A stretch of 64,000 nt of DNA from Nocardia arthritidis (GTDB lineage Bacteria > Actinomycetota > Actinomycetes > Mycobacteriales > Mycobacteriaceae). Below are positions 17,478-26,159 of the stretch, piece after piece. The notes beneath the pieces are model-generated. The model worked only from the letters and a program-made list of their open reading frames with translations, was not told the DNA's origin and did no database searches. Position 1 is the stretch's first letter, and the number at the start of each line of letters is the position of its first letter. The stretch lies in contig NZ_CP046172.1 of the NCBI RefSeq assembly GCF_011801145.1, positions 9,734,001 through 9,798,000 on the forward strand, read 5' to 3'. Made by a program: the position numbers and the translations under genes.

Positions 17478-18218
17478 GCCAGGCCGTCTGCCGATCGCCG
17501 CGCACCCCGAGCCGGATCTCGGTGAAGCCCTGCGGTCGGCCGCAGAGCCAGACCTCGCACCACGGCGGCGATGGATGCTCCATCAGCGTCAACAAGCTGC
17601 GACACCACCACCGCGAAACGACGAATAGTCCGGGCTGCACCAGCGGCAGTCCCGCGCCGTCGGCCGATCGCCATACACCTCGAACCGAATCCCAGCGAAA
17701 CCCTACTGGTCGACCGGGAGCCGGGCCTCGCACCACAGCTCCTGCCGCGCCGCCGCGAAAATGATGAACAGGCCGGGCTAACAGTCCAGTGGTAGTTCCC
17801 CGCGCCGCAGGCCGATGCCGCGCACCCCGAACAGACCCCGGTGGTCGGCCGAGGGCCAGGCCGCGCACCACGCTCCTGCCGCGCCGCCGCGAAAACGACG
17901 AATAGGCCGGGCTACACCGGCGGCAGCCCGGACCGTCTGCCGATCGCCAGCACCCCGCGCCGGATCTCGGTGAAGCCCTGCGGTCGGCGGGGACCAGGCC
18001 TCGCACCATAGCGGCGATGGACGCACAGTCAGGTCAACGAGCTGCCGCGCCGCCGCGAAAACGACGAATAAGCCGGGCTACACCCAGCGGCAGCCCCGGC
18101 CGTATGCCGATCGCCACGTACCTCGAACTGGATCCCGGCGAAGCCCTGCGGTCGACCGGCGCCAGACCTCGCACCACAGCTCCTGCCGCGCCGCCGCGAA
18201 GACGGCGAGTACGCCGGG
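17478..18218. repeat. Degenerate tandem array built from the 3' ends of the two flanking convergent genes
   Basis: This gene-free stretch is filled by about five imperfect units of 135-165 bp. On the + strand each unit carries the end of mmpL3 (CGCCGCCGCGAAAACGACGA, encoding RRRENDE): at ~17588-17628, 17742-17769, 17876-17905, 18041-18071 and 18182-18212. Each unit also carries a copy of the last ~95 bases of the minus-strand gene at 18219-19808, encoding WCEAWLPGRP-like peptides: at ~17494-17565, 17640-17745, 17783-17880, 17915-18010 and 18080-18185. The order is what repeated tandem duplication across a convergent junction would give. Stops in these copies have drifted (TAG to CAG, TAA or TAC). 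Confidence 0.88.
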
Positions 18219-19808
18219 CTACCAGTGCAGTGGTAGGTCCCGCGCCGCGGGCCGATCGCCGCGCGTCCCGAAGCGGATAGCGGTGAATCCGTGCGGTCGG
18301 CCGGGGAGCCAGGCCTCGCACCACAGTTCTTTCGGCATCGTGCCGGGGGCGCGGATCGCGGTTATGGCTTTGTTCGCCACCAATCGGCCGGATAGGCGCT
18401 CGGCCGGGTAAGTCCAGGTGCGGAGGCCGCCTGCGTCGTAGGTGTGTACGCCGCAGCCCGTTGCGGAGAACCAGCCGTGCGCGATTGGTGCCAATTCGTC
18501 GTATATGCCGATCGCCCAGCCGATTTCGTCTATATCGGGGACGAACCGCAGCTCATCGGCGAATGAATCGAACAGCAGTCGCAGATTGTCGGCGAAGTGG
18601 TCCCATTTGTTGACCGCCCAGGTGGGGTCGGTGGCGCGTCCGAAGTGCGGACGCACCGGGCGGGCGGGATCGGGCCGGAAGTGCCATCGCTGGTGCGGGT
18701 CCGGGTTGTAGTAGTCGTAGTGGCATTCGTCGTAGCTGTCGTAGTCGTCGTAGTCGTCGCCCTCGAGCGCGGCGGCCTCGTGTGCCAGCCAATTCTGCGT
18801 CGGGTCGGTCGGCGATAATCGCACAGCGACCCCCATGGCGCCGTAACCATAGCGGCTGGCGCGACGGGTGAGTTCTACGGTGGTGTCCGCACCGTTCCAG
18901 ATTACAAATAAATCTGCGCCCCCACCGATCAGATCCGGGACGCCGAGCAGTTCTCGACAGGTTGCGAATATTGTCTGGAATACATTGTCCAGCAATATGT
19001 CTGAGCACCCATGGGCTAGTTCCAGGTACGCTGTCTCGCCGTAGCCGAATGCGGCGCGTTGCTCGTCATCGGCGGGCTCGACGGTAATGTCGGACCTCTT
19101 ACCCGACGGGTCATCGGATTTCAGCCCGAGCCCGGCCAGGGTCGCATCGATCTCGGCACGCGACCACGCGCCGAACTCGGCTCGCAGGAGCCCCGACACC
19201 GCATCGGTGAAACAAATCTCCTTATCCCCCAGCCGTTCTGCGGCGCGGGTCCGGATATCCTCGCGCCAGTCCCGATATTCGATCCAGTGGTTCTGCTCCA
19301 TCGGGCTCACCAGCACGACATCGATGGCGGCGCCGTGCACTACTCCGGCGACAACGCTGCCGAAATCCCAGCTCGGGCCGTAGCGGGCCGAAATCCACTC
19401 CGCCGTCGGCTCGTCGAATTCCTCGACCAGCGCGGCAACCGTGCCCGATACCGCGTCAGCACCGAATTCGCCAGCACCACGACCATTTTCGGATACAGGC
19501 ACGGTGACGGAGATCAGCCGATCACCGACGAGCCGGAACGTGGCGACCGCATCTTCGATCTCGATATCGGTGCGCGCCCACCAGATCGCGCGATCGTCCC
19601 ACCACTCCCGTGGTTCCTCCCAACCCATCCGGGAGCAGAAACGGTCGATATCGCCTCTCGCCCAGGTCCAGTCGAATTCGGCCGCCTCGGATACGACGGC
19701 AACCGCGCCCGCCGTATCCGTCCAAGAACTCTCCAGCACGCGGTGACCATAACCCGGATGCCCGACAGATATTGCAGGGCAATGCCTTTCGTAGTGTCCC
19801 TTCGCCAC
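18219..19808 (-). CDS. Hypothetical protein, possibly two DUF6301-like modules
   Basis: I do not recognise this 529-residue protein with certainty. The N-terminal part (DWTWARGDIDRFCSRMGW, then alternating strands) and a second region near residues 215-370 (SRAEIDATLAGLGL...) look like two copies of one alpha/beta module, similar to the actinobacterial DUF6301 group. A Tyr/Asp-rich low-complexity segment (EGDDYDDYDSYDE) at ~residue 352 separates them from a C-terminal domain ending in WCEAWLPGRPHG. There is no signal peptide or membrane segment. The start could be GTG 19808 or GTG 19739; the later one better fits the module's beginning and follows a TATGGT box. Its 3' end has been copied into the adjacent array. 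Confidence 0.65.
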   Translation of the reverse strand: MAKGHYERHCPAISVGHPGYGHRVLESSWTDTAGAVAVVSEAAEFDWTWARGDIDRFCSRMGWEEPREWWDDRAIWWARTDIEIEDAVATFRLVGDRLISVTVPVSENGRGAGEFGADAVSGTVAALVEEFDEPTAEWISARYGPSWDFGSVVAGVVHGAAIDVVLVSPMEQNHWIEYRDWREDIRTRAAERLGDKEICFTDAVSGLLRAEFGAWSRAEIDATLAGLGLKSDDPSGKRSDITVEPADDEQRAAFGYGETAYLELAHGCSDILLDNVFQTIFATCRELLGVPDLIGGGADLFVIWNGADTTVELTRRASRYGYGAMGVAVRLSPTDPTQNWLAHEAAALEGDDYDDYDSYDECHYDYYNPDPHQRWHFRPDPARPVRPHFGRATDPTWAVNKWDHFADNLRLLFDSFADELRFVPDIDEIGWAIGIYDELAPIAHGWFSATGCGVHTYDAGGLRTWTYPAERLSGRLVANKAITAIRAPGTMPKELWCEAWLPGRPHGFTAIRFGTRGDRPAARDLPLHW

Positions 19809-19829
19809 CCTTGGGAAGGCTGAGCGCCG

Positions 19830-19869
19830 TGTCAGTCGGCATGTCAGGTCGCTGTCGGCCCGCTGTCAG
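19830..19869 (+). promoter_or_regulatory. Four phased TGTCAG/TGTCGG direct repeats upstream of the DUF4097 gene
   Basis: Hexamers start at 19830, 19842, 19853 (TGTCGG) and 19864, so spacing is 12, 11 and 11 bases. That is one helical turn each and resembles the direct-repeat operators of OmpR-type or SARP-type activators. The last repeat ends 77 bases before ATG 19947. No regulator gene adjoins it. Confidence 0.5.
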
Positions 19870-19946
19870 CGGGGCTGGCGAAAGTAATCCACATGAACGG
19901 CACAGCGAGTGCGGTTCCCACCGATTCACACCAAGGGAGTTCAGCC

Positions 19947-20585
19947 ATGTACAAGTTCCAGACCTCGGATCCGATCGCCGTCGCCGTCGACGTGCTGTCC
20001 GGCAACGTCACCGTGATCGCCTCCGACCGCACCGACACCGTTGTCGAGGTCCGGCCCGCCGACGAGTCCAAGAAGAGTGACGTGCGGGCCGCCGAGCAGG
20101 CCAAGGTCGATTTCGCCGCGGGCAAGCTGACCGTGCAGACGCCGAAGGACTGGCGGACCTACAGCCCCTTCGGCGGCAACCCGACCATCGAGGTGGTCAT
20201 CGAGGTGCCGGCCGGCTCCGGCTTCCAGGGCAGCACCAGCATGGGCCGACTGCTGGGCTCCGGCGAGCTCGGCGAGTGCGAGCTGGAGGTCGCCGCGGGC
20301 GACATCATCGTCGAGCGTCCACTCGGTTCGGTGACCGCGAAGACCTCGAAGGGCGATATTCGCATCGGCGAGGCGTCGCGCGGCGTGCTCCGGCTGGAGA
20401 CGTCGACGGGCGAGCTGGAGATCGGTATCAGCGCGGGGAGCGCGGCGCAGTTGGAGGTCAACGCGCACGGCAGCGTGCAGAACCTGATGCAACCGGTCGA
20501 TCCGTCGAAGGGAAACGGGGACACCGTGCAGGTGTATGCGCGAAACTCGTTCGGCAACGTCATCATCCGGCACGCGACCGCCTGA
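19947..20585 (+). CDS. DUF4097-family beta-helix protein
   Basis: A 212-residue protein made of short repeating beta strands, typical of the DUF4097 (putative adhesin-like, single-stranded beta-helix) family. Examples are the paired segments GSVTAKTSKGDIRIGEASRG and LRLETSTGELEIG. It lacks a signal peptide, so it probably acts in the cytoplasm. The family is common beside envelope-stress regulators, but its role is unknown. ATG 19947 is chosen because AAGGGAG lies eight bases upstream; the frame is open 18 codons earlier. Four phased TGTCAG repeats upstream suggest activation by a response regulator. No downstream gene is co-oriented, so it appears monocistronic. Confidence 0.87.
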   Translation: MYKFQTSDPIAVAVDVLSGNVTVIASDRTDTVVEVRPADESKKSDVRAAEQAKVDFAAGKLTVQTPKDWRTYSPFGGNPTIEVVIEVPAGSGFQGSTSMGRLLGSGELGECELEVAAGDIIVERPLGSVTAKTSKGDIRIGEASRGVLRLETSTGELEIGISAGSAAQLEVNAHGSVQNLMQPVDPSKGNGDTVQVYARNSFGNVIIRHATA

Positions 20586-20826
20586 TGACCGTTGTCGGGG
20601 CGAGTTCCCGTGCGAGGCACTCGCCTAGAGCACGCATCCGTTACTCGATGGCACCGTATCGCGGTGACCGGAATCGGGGACGAATCGGTATGGCAGGTAG
20701 GCGGTTACGCCACTACGACGGCTGGATTGCCCCAGGTAGACGCGGGATGCGTTGGCATGCGGCGGTCCGGTTTCGCATCCGGAGTGAGGCCGATATCCGT
20801 ACCAGCGCTGTAGCATCCGGCCTGAA

Positions 20827-20883
20827 CGGACAAAACCAGACGATTTCCGCGGGTTTTCCGCCTATCTCTGCTGGTTTTGTCCG
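20827..20883. repeat. Inverted repeat with 13-base arms and 31-base spacer
   Basis: CGGACAAAACCAG at 20827-20839 is perfectly complementary to CTGGTTTTGTCCG at 20871-20883. The spacer contains CCGCGG and a T-rich core. It could be a stem-loop in RNA, a protein site or the remains of a small element; nothing decides between these. Confidence 0.7.
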
Positions 20884-20956
20884 CCTAGGCCGACTGGATC
20901 GCACCCCGTCCCGCTTCACCTTTGCTCCAGTAGGCAACCCATTAATGCATAGCAAC

Positions 20957-20994
20957 TAGCTTCTGGCACAGGTAATCGCCTGTGCCAGAAGCTA
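20957..20994. terminator. Perfect 16-bp stem with 6-base loop
   Basis: TAGCTTCTGGCACAGG (20957-20972), loop TAATCG, then the exact complement (20979-20994). It lies between convergent genes (DUF4097 ends at 20585, DUF2339 at 21123), the position of a bidirectional terminator. No U-tract follows on either strand, so an operator or element end remains possible. Confidence 0.6.
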
Positions 20995-21122
20995 ATTGGC
21001 GCGGTGGAACGAAGCCGCGGCGTGTCGGCGGCATGCGCGTCGGTTACCGCACCCCGTACCTCTCGCATCGAGTGTTCGGCTCGAAGACGGGATGCGACAG
21101 TCCCGGCTACTTGCCCACAGCG

Positions 21123-23441
21123 TCAATTGCGAGCCGAATCGTTGTTCGCGTCGGCGAAGGCGCGGGCGTAGCGGGTGCCCGCGAGCAGTAGGAGGACGCC
21201 GACTACCAGGAAGGCGGCGGCGCGCAGGAGGCCGTCGAGGGTGGCGAGGTCGAAGAGGAACAGCTTGGCCAATGCCGCCGCGGTGACCAAAAGCCCGGAG
21301 ACCAAAGCGGTTTTGGCGAGGGCGGCGGAGTGCGCGAGCATGCGCAGACCGAAGAGGAGGGCGGCGGTGGCAGCGATCATCCACAGAATGGTGGCGGCGG
21401 TGTGGCCGATGCGGAAACCGTCCCTGGTGGCACTGGCGACACCGAGGGAGACCGTCGCGGCGGTCACCGCGTACAGGCCGGTGAGGCTGGCGGTGATCCA
21501 GAGACCGGATTCGGTGCCGGGGTCCGCCACACCCGGCAGCCTGCGCAGGGACCACAGCGCGGTGGCGGCGACGGCCAAGGCGAGGACCGCGGCGAGCGCG
21601 GTGGAGATTCCGAGGTTCTCGGACGCGAGATGCTGGGAGGCGAGGGTCGCGGGCGATGCCTGGCCGACGAACAGCATCGCGCCGAGCGCCGCGAAGGCAA
21701 TGCCGATGGCGGCAGGCACCTTGGCGTGCAGCTGTCCGGCGATGGCGAAATAGCCGAGGGCGACGAGGAATAGGGCGATCGGAAGGGTCTGCACCCTGGT
21801 GACGCCGAGGCACGCCTCGAACAGGGCGAAGGAACCCGCTATCGCGGCGACGACGGTCGTATGCGCCGGAATCCTCAGTGACGCAGCCAGTTTCGTGACG
21901 AAGCTGGCTGCCGCGAGTGCGAGCAGCACCGCCGCGAAGCTCCCCGAGACGATGGCCGCGGTCGCCGCATCGAACAGCGCGGGTGCGGCCAGTAGCGGCA
22001 GCGTGGACAGCGCGAATGCCGCGGTGGCCGTGAAGTCCCGGGGCCGCGTGCGTACCGCGAGCAGCGCGCCGATCAAACCGATCGCCGCGACCGCGACGGC
22101 GGCGGCCAGCAACCAGTACAGACGGTCACGCCCCGGTGTTTCGAATGCGGTTCCGGCCATGTAGAAGAGCACGCCCAACGCCACCGGCAGTGTGCGGGCG
22201 ATATGCAGCAACGGCCAGTCGCGGCGCAGCTGCACCGGCAGGAACGCCCCCTGCAGCACGATGAGGAAGGCGAGCAGTACCAACTCCCCGGTGAGCGCGG
22301 GCGACAGCAGCGCCGCACCCGATACCACCAGAACCGCCAATGCCTGTGCGCCCCAACGCATCGCGAGCGCAACACCGCCCGCGGCAACCATCAGGGCCAA
22401 CACGAGCCCGAGTTCGGCGGGAACCCAGTGGTAGATGGCGGTCACCGCAACCACTTCCAGGTAGGCCCCCGCAATACCGGTGGCCGCCAACGCGATTCCG
22501 CCGGTTCGTCCACCGGCCCGCCCGAAGACCCGCATACCCACCGCGAGAAGCCCCACCGAAAAGACCGCTCCGGCAACCACTCTCAACACTGGCCCGAAGA
22601 ATCCGGCCTGCGCCGCCAAAACCAGCAGCATCACTACACCGATCAACGTCACCGCAACACCGGCAACCGCGAGCAGCCGACTGATCACCCCGTCCCGCTG
22701 CCACCAAGGCGTCCGCGGCTCCCGCCGCACCGGCGGCATCGGCCGCTGCACACCCCAAAGCCCGACCGGGGCACCGGCCATCTGCCCCCAACCCGAAACC
22801 GGGACGCCCGCAACGGAACCCGGCTGCGGAATCGAAGCACCGGCCGCCGCTCCCGACGCCATACCCGCACCCGGAACCCCGGCACCACCAGCCGAACCGG
22901 GACGCGACATCGGACCGCCACCCGATGCCCCTGAAGCCCCCGCCGCCATACCCGCACCCGAAACATTTACAGGCGGGCGGCCTTCCGCACCAGGTGCACC
23001 CGCAGTCACCGGCATTACCGGTGTGTCCCGGATCGGAACCGGCGATGCCACGCCGCCCGGAAGCATCGAGCCACGATCGGCGGGTGCAACCGCGGGGTCC
23101 GGCGCACCACAGGTCCCTGCTGCGGACCTACCTGGCGCCGAACCATCCGAATCACTCGCTGCCGGAGCACTATCCGCTGAACCGCGACCGGTAGGCGCGG
23201 CAGCGGCGGACGACGCACCCTCTGGTGCCGAATCGTGATCCCGACCTTCCGCCGGAATATCCGGCCGGGCATAGAACCGTTCCGCCGATTCGGACGAAGT
23301 ACTCTGTACCGCATTGCTTTCCGTCGCAAGCTGGCATCGGAGTAATTCCAGGTCGCGGCCGAGTACACCCATCTGCGTGCCCAGCGCGGTGAATTCACCG
23401 GACAGCCGAGTAATGAGCGCCGGATCGATAGATGTGGTCAT
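21123..23441 (-). CDS. DUF2339-family polytopic membrane protein
   Basis: A 772-residue protein. Residues 1 to ~45 are a short helical segment (GTQMGVLGRDLELLRCQLA). Residues ~45-240 are a Gly/Ala/Pro-rich unstructured cytoplasmic linker. From ~255 onward some fourteen to sixteen hydrophobic helices follow one another (LLAVAGVAVTLIGVVMLLVL and on), ending in a last helix and ARAFADANND. This is the DUF2339 layout. The family is widespread and has no established biochemical function; a cell-envelope role is commonly guessed. It is monocistronic and convergent with the DUF4097 gene, with long inverted repeats between. Confidence 0.92.
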   Translation of the reverse strand: MTTSIDPALITRLSGEFTALGTQMGVLGRDLELLRCQLATESNAVQSTSSESAERFYARPDIPAEGRDHDSAPEGASSAAAAPTGRGSADSAPAASDSDGSAPGRSAAGTCGAPDPAVAPADRGSMLPGGVASPVPIRDTPVMPVTAGAPGAEGRPPVNVSGAGMAAGASGASGGGPMSRPGSAGGAGVPGAGMASGAAAGASIPQPGSVAGVPVSGWGQMAGAPVGLWGVQRPMPPVRREPRTPWWQRDGVISRLLAVAGVAVTLIGVVMLLVLAAQAGFFGPVLRVVAGAVFSVGLLAVGMRVFGRAGGRTGGIALAATGIAGAYLEVVAVTAIYHWVPAELGLVLALMVAAGGVALAMRWGAQALAVLVVSGAALLSPALTGELVLLAFLIVLQGAFLPVQLRRDWPLLHIARTLPVALGVLFYMAGTAFETPGRDRLYWLLAAAVAVAAIGLIGALLAVRTRPRDFTATAAFALSTLPLLAAPALFDAATAAIVSGSFAAVLLALAAASFVTKLAASLRIPAHTTVVAAIAGSFALFEACLGVTRVQTLPIALFLVALGYFAIAGQLHAKVPAAIGIAFAALGAMLFVGQASPATLASQHLASENLGISTALAAVLALAVAATALWSLRRLPGVADPGTESGLWITASLTGLYAVTAATVSLGVASATRDGFRIGHTAATILWMIAATAALLFGLRMLAHSAALAKTALVSGLLVTAAALAKLFLFDLATLDGLLRAAAFLVVGVLLLLAGTRYARAFADANNDSARN

Positions 23442-23580
23442 GTCTCGATACTCGGCCGGAGCCGGATCGAAAACATGAGTAGAAACCCCTGGGTGGGTGT
23501 CGGGTACTACTCGAATTCGCCGTGGTGCCTCGACCGGTCCCCACCCGGGAGTCGAGTGGGGGCCGGTCCCGGCAGGTGGT

Positions 23581-24027
23581 TCAGGAGGCGAGTTGCCGTT
23601 CGGTGGTCTGGTGGACGGCGGCGATGACGGCCGCGCGGGGCGGCAGCCGCAGTACGCCGGATTCGGGCTCGCCCGCCCAGTGCCAGCCGAGCGGCGAGTC
23701 GGTGGCCGGGAGCATGACGTTGCGGCCGCTCGGCACCACCGTCACATGGTGTTCGGCCAGGTCACGGCGGACCTCGACATCGACGGACAGTACCGGGTCC
23801 ACCAGGAAGGTCCAGGTGCGCTCCCCCGGGTCGGCGACGACCGGCGTGGAGTAGCCCGGCTCCACCGCCGCGAGCACCCGCTGGCCCAGTTCGGCGGGCA
23901 TCACCATGGCGCCGAGGATGGAGCCGGTGGTGATCATGGGTCGGCCGGCGATCACCTGGACCGGTAGCCCGTATCGGTGACGCAGTAGATGGGCGATGTC
24001 GTGTGGTGAGTGACAGCTTTCGAACAC
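23581..24027 (-). CDS. Conserved actinobacterial hypothetical protein, divergent from an XRE/TPR regulator
   Basis: A 148-residue soluble protein starting at GTG 24027 behind a strong GGGAGGAG site. The segments LLRHRYGLPVQV, GAMVMPAELGQRVLAAV and the hydrophilic core followed by RTWTFLVDP occur in a family of actinobacterial proteins of this length. They are usually found beside helix-turn-helix regulators and are sometimes mislabelled as primase-like. I cannot assign an activity. It is divergent from the XRE/TPR regulator across 184 bases, which suggests joint regulation. No membrane segment or signal peptide is seen. Confidence 0.75.
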   Translation of the reverse strand: MFESCHSPHDIAHLLRHRYGLPVQVIAGRPMITTGSILGAMVMPAELGQRVLAAVEPGYSTPVVADPGERTWTFLVDPVLSVDVEVRRDLAEHHVTVVPSGRNVMLPATDSPLGWHWAGEPESGVLRLPPRAAVIAAVHQTTERQLAS

Positions 24028-24211
24028 CGGCCTACTCCTCCCACACTCGACGCATGGTCATTGACGCGGCCCCTTTGCATTCTCAAAGTTGCAGAAAGAC
24101 AACGGTATTCCATCGCGGGGTGAACAAGTCGTACGCAACGTCCCACTTTTACGAAATCAGGCCGCCTACTCTCGTACCCTGAAACCCAGATTTAACAAAG
24201 GAATTGGGTAG

Positions 24212-25405
24212 ATGGACGATTCGTCGATCGGTGTGCGCATTCGGCAATTCCGCGGCAAAGCATTGACACAGCGTCAGCTCGCCGATCAGGCCGGGGTGAG
24301 TGTGGATCTGGTGCGCAAGTTGGAGCAGGGTGGGCGGCAGACGGCGTCCATTGCCAGCCTCCAGAAGATCGCCCGCGCGCTCGATGTCGACATCGCCGAC
24401 CTGATCGGCAGGCGGCACGGGATACCTTCCAGCAACCCAGATGCCGGAATTGTCGCGATCCGCCGCGCCTTAACACCCGTCGACGACCTGCTCGGCGAGA
24501 CACGGGAGGAAACGGCCGTCGGCCACGCCGAGGGTTCCCGCGCGGTCGAATACGCCTGGGGCGCGTATTGGGCCGGACGCTACGAGCTGCTCACCACGAT
24601 CCTGCCGCAGGGACTCACCCAATTGCGGGCCACCGTCCACGCCGCGCACAACGGCGCCGTCGCCGCCGCGAACGAGCTGCTGGCCCGGATGTACTGGGTA
24701 ACCGGTTGCACCCTGGTGCATCTCGGGCAGACCGATCCGGCCTTCATGGCGATCCGGCATGCGCTCACCGCCGCGGCGAAGGGCGATGATCCGTTGCTGC
24801 TGGCCACAATTCGCGGTTCGGTGGCGTGGCAGCTCCTGGTGCAGGGCCGGTACGAGGAGTCGCACGGCGTCGCACTGACCGCCGCCGCGGCACTCGAACC
24901 CGACGGTGATGCGACTCCCGCGCACCTGTCCGCCTACGGATCCCTTGTGCTGCAAGGCGCTACGGCCGCCGGACGAGCACAGCGCGTACCCGAGGCGCTC
25001 TCGCTGATCGAGACGGCCTCGGCGATCGCACTGCGCATCGGTGTCGACCGCCGGGATTACGAAACCTATTTCGGCCCCTCCCAGGTCATCATGCAGACGG
25101 TGGATGTGAACGTCTGCGCGGAGCGCTATCCGGAGGCGTTGAGCGCGGCAAAGGCCATGCCGCCCACCGGTGGTGGGTTACCGCAGGCCGCGCGGGCCCG
25201 GCATCTGACCGATACCGCGGTCGCGCTGACCCGCACCGGCCAGCACGAGCGCGCGTTCTCCGCGCTGCTCGACGCCGAACGCGTCGGCGGCGCGGACTGG
25301 ATCAAATACCAGACACTGCCCCGCCACATCGTCGCCGAGCTGATCGACCAGGATCGCCGGGCTCCGTTGCGCGCCTTCGCAACTCGGCTCGGCATGAAGG
25401 TCTAG
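24212..25405 (+). CDS. XRE-family regulator with TPR-like C-terminal domain
   Basis: 397 residues. Residues ~5-70 are a Cro/C1-type helix-turn-helix (LTQRQLADQAGVSVDLVRKLEQG then ASLQKIARALDVD). The rest is a run of paired helices resembling tetratricopeptide repeats, the layout of actinobacterial peptide- or metabolite-sensing regulators. ATG 24212 follows AAAGGAA. It is divergent from the hypothetical gene at 23581-24027, its likely target, and the last bases approach the convergent DUF1707 gene with only six bases between stops. Ligand and operator are not visible. Confidence 0.9.
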   Translation: MDDSSIGVRIRQFRGKALTQRQLADQAGVSVDLVRKLEQGGRQTASIASLQKIARALDVDIADLIGRRHGIPSSNPDAGIVAIRRALTPVDDLLGETREETAVGHAEGSRAVEYAWGAYWAGRYELLTTILPQGLTQLRATVHAAHNGAVAAANELLARMYWVTGCTLVHLGQTDPAFMAIRHALTAAAKGDDPLLLATIRGSVAWQLLVQGRYEESHGVALTAAAALEPDGDATPAHLSAYGSLVLQGATAAGRAQRVPEALSLIETASAIALRIGVDRRDYETYFGPSQVIMQTVDVNVCAERYPEALSAAKAMPPTGGGLPQAARARHLTDTAVALTRTGQHERAFSALLDAERVGGADWIKYQTLPRHIVAELIDQDRRAPLRAFATRLGMKV

Positions 25406-25411
25406 CCGGGC

Positions 25412-26074
25412 TCAACCGCCCATCAGCTTGCGCCACTGTGCCATGAACGGATGCTTGGCCGTGATCGAACCCAGCCGGATCCGGCCGTGCACCACCACAT
25501 GCAGCGGCCCCATCGGCGGCCCGGTGCGCACCTTGTTGTTGACAGTGGCCCCGATCAGCTCGACACCGTTCAGATCGACGGTGGCGGCGGCGGGCACGAT
25601 CAGCGTCAGCGAGCTGAGGAAATCGTCCACCCGCACCTCGACGACCTGGGTGGACATCACGGCCTCGGTGAAGTCGAGGGTGACGCCGGCAAACCAGTTG
25701 TTCAGGTGCAGGGTGGGCGGGACCTGCCACGGACCCCGGCGGGTGAGGTTGGACAGCCGGCTGCGGATCACATCGCCGCCGGAAGCGGGCGCCGGGCGCT
25801 TCGCGTAGCGGGGCGCGGCATTCACGAACGGCGTCTGCGGGGCGGCGGGTTGGCCGACCAACCGGACTCCCGGCAGGTCGATGAGCACGGCGTTGAGTTC
25901 GCCCCTTGTCTTGGCGGCCAACGCGGTATCCATCCGCTCGGTGAATTCGCCGAGCGAGAGCATGCCGAGCCCGACCGCGCGCTGCAGCAGCTGACCGACA
26001 TGCTCCCGTTCGGCATCGGAAACGCGCAGTTCCCGGTCGCCGACGGGACCATTCGTTGTATCGGGGCCACCCAT
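25412..26074 (-). CDS. DUF1707 (SHOCT-like) domain protein
   Basis: A 220-residue protein with an N-terminal DUF1707 domain. It shows the pattern RVSDAEREHVGQLLQRAVGLG...EFTERMDTALAAKTRGEL, found at the N-terminus of many actinobacterial envelope or signalling proteins. The C-terminal half is beta-rich (VVHGRIRLGS...AKHPFMAQWRKL), like a cell-wall-active-antibiotics-response type domain. There is no membrane segment. ATG 26074 lies 7 bases after TAATCT, a typical -10 for leaderless transcripts, and no Shine-Dalgarno is present. It is downstream of the two-component pair on the same strand with an 85-base gap, so it may be a target of that system. Confidence 0.85.
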   Translation of the reverse strand: MGGPDTTNGPVGDRELRVSDAEREHVGQLLQRAVGLGMLSLGEFTERMDTALAAKTRGELNAVLIDLPGVRLVGQPAAPQTPFVNAAPRYAKRPAPASGGDVIRSRLSNLTRRGPWQVPPTLHLNNWFAGVTLDFTEAVMSTQVVEVRVDDFLSSLTLIVPAAATVDLNGVELIGATVNNKVRTGPPMGPLHVVVHGRIRLGSITAKHPFMAQWRKLMGG

Positions 26075-26159
26075 GGTGTCGAGATTACCGAGCGAACACC
26101 GCGTCCGGCATCGGGGCGATCCCGGATTCGCACCATCCCTCCCCGGTCGGATACCGCCG

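Larger units (their letters stand above)
20586..21122. other. Intergenic region with two long inverted repeats
   Basis: No convincing gene is seen in these 537 bases between the DUF4097 gene and the convergent DUF2339 gene. The short frames present have no ribosome sites and no family resemblance. The two inverted repeats listed separately are the only clear structure. The DNA around them (20800-20960) is less GC-rich than its neighbours. Confidence 0.6.

Noticed and set aside
17440..18009. A 189-codon minus-strand frame in the array between mmpL3 and its neighbour
   Set aside because: It consists of repeated fragments of the neighbouring gene's C-terminus, so it is a by-product of the tandem array and not an independent gene.
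17478..18218. CRISPR array
   Set aside because: Units are 135-165 bp, diverged and derived from flanking genes. No short identical repeats with unique spacers and no cas genes are present.
20592..20813. A 73-codon frame after the DUF4097 gene
   Set aside because: No ribosome site, no family resemblance and atypical composition.
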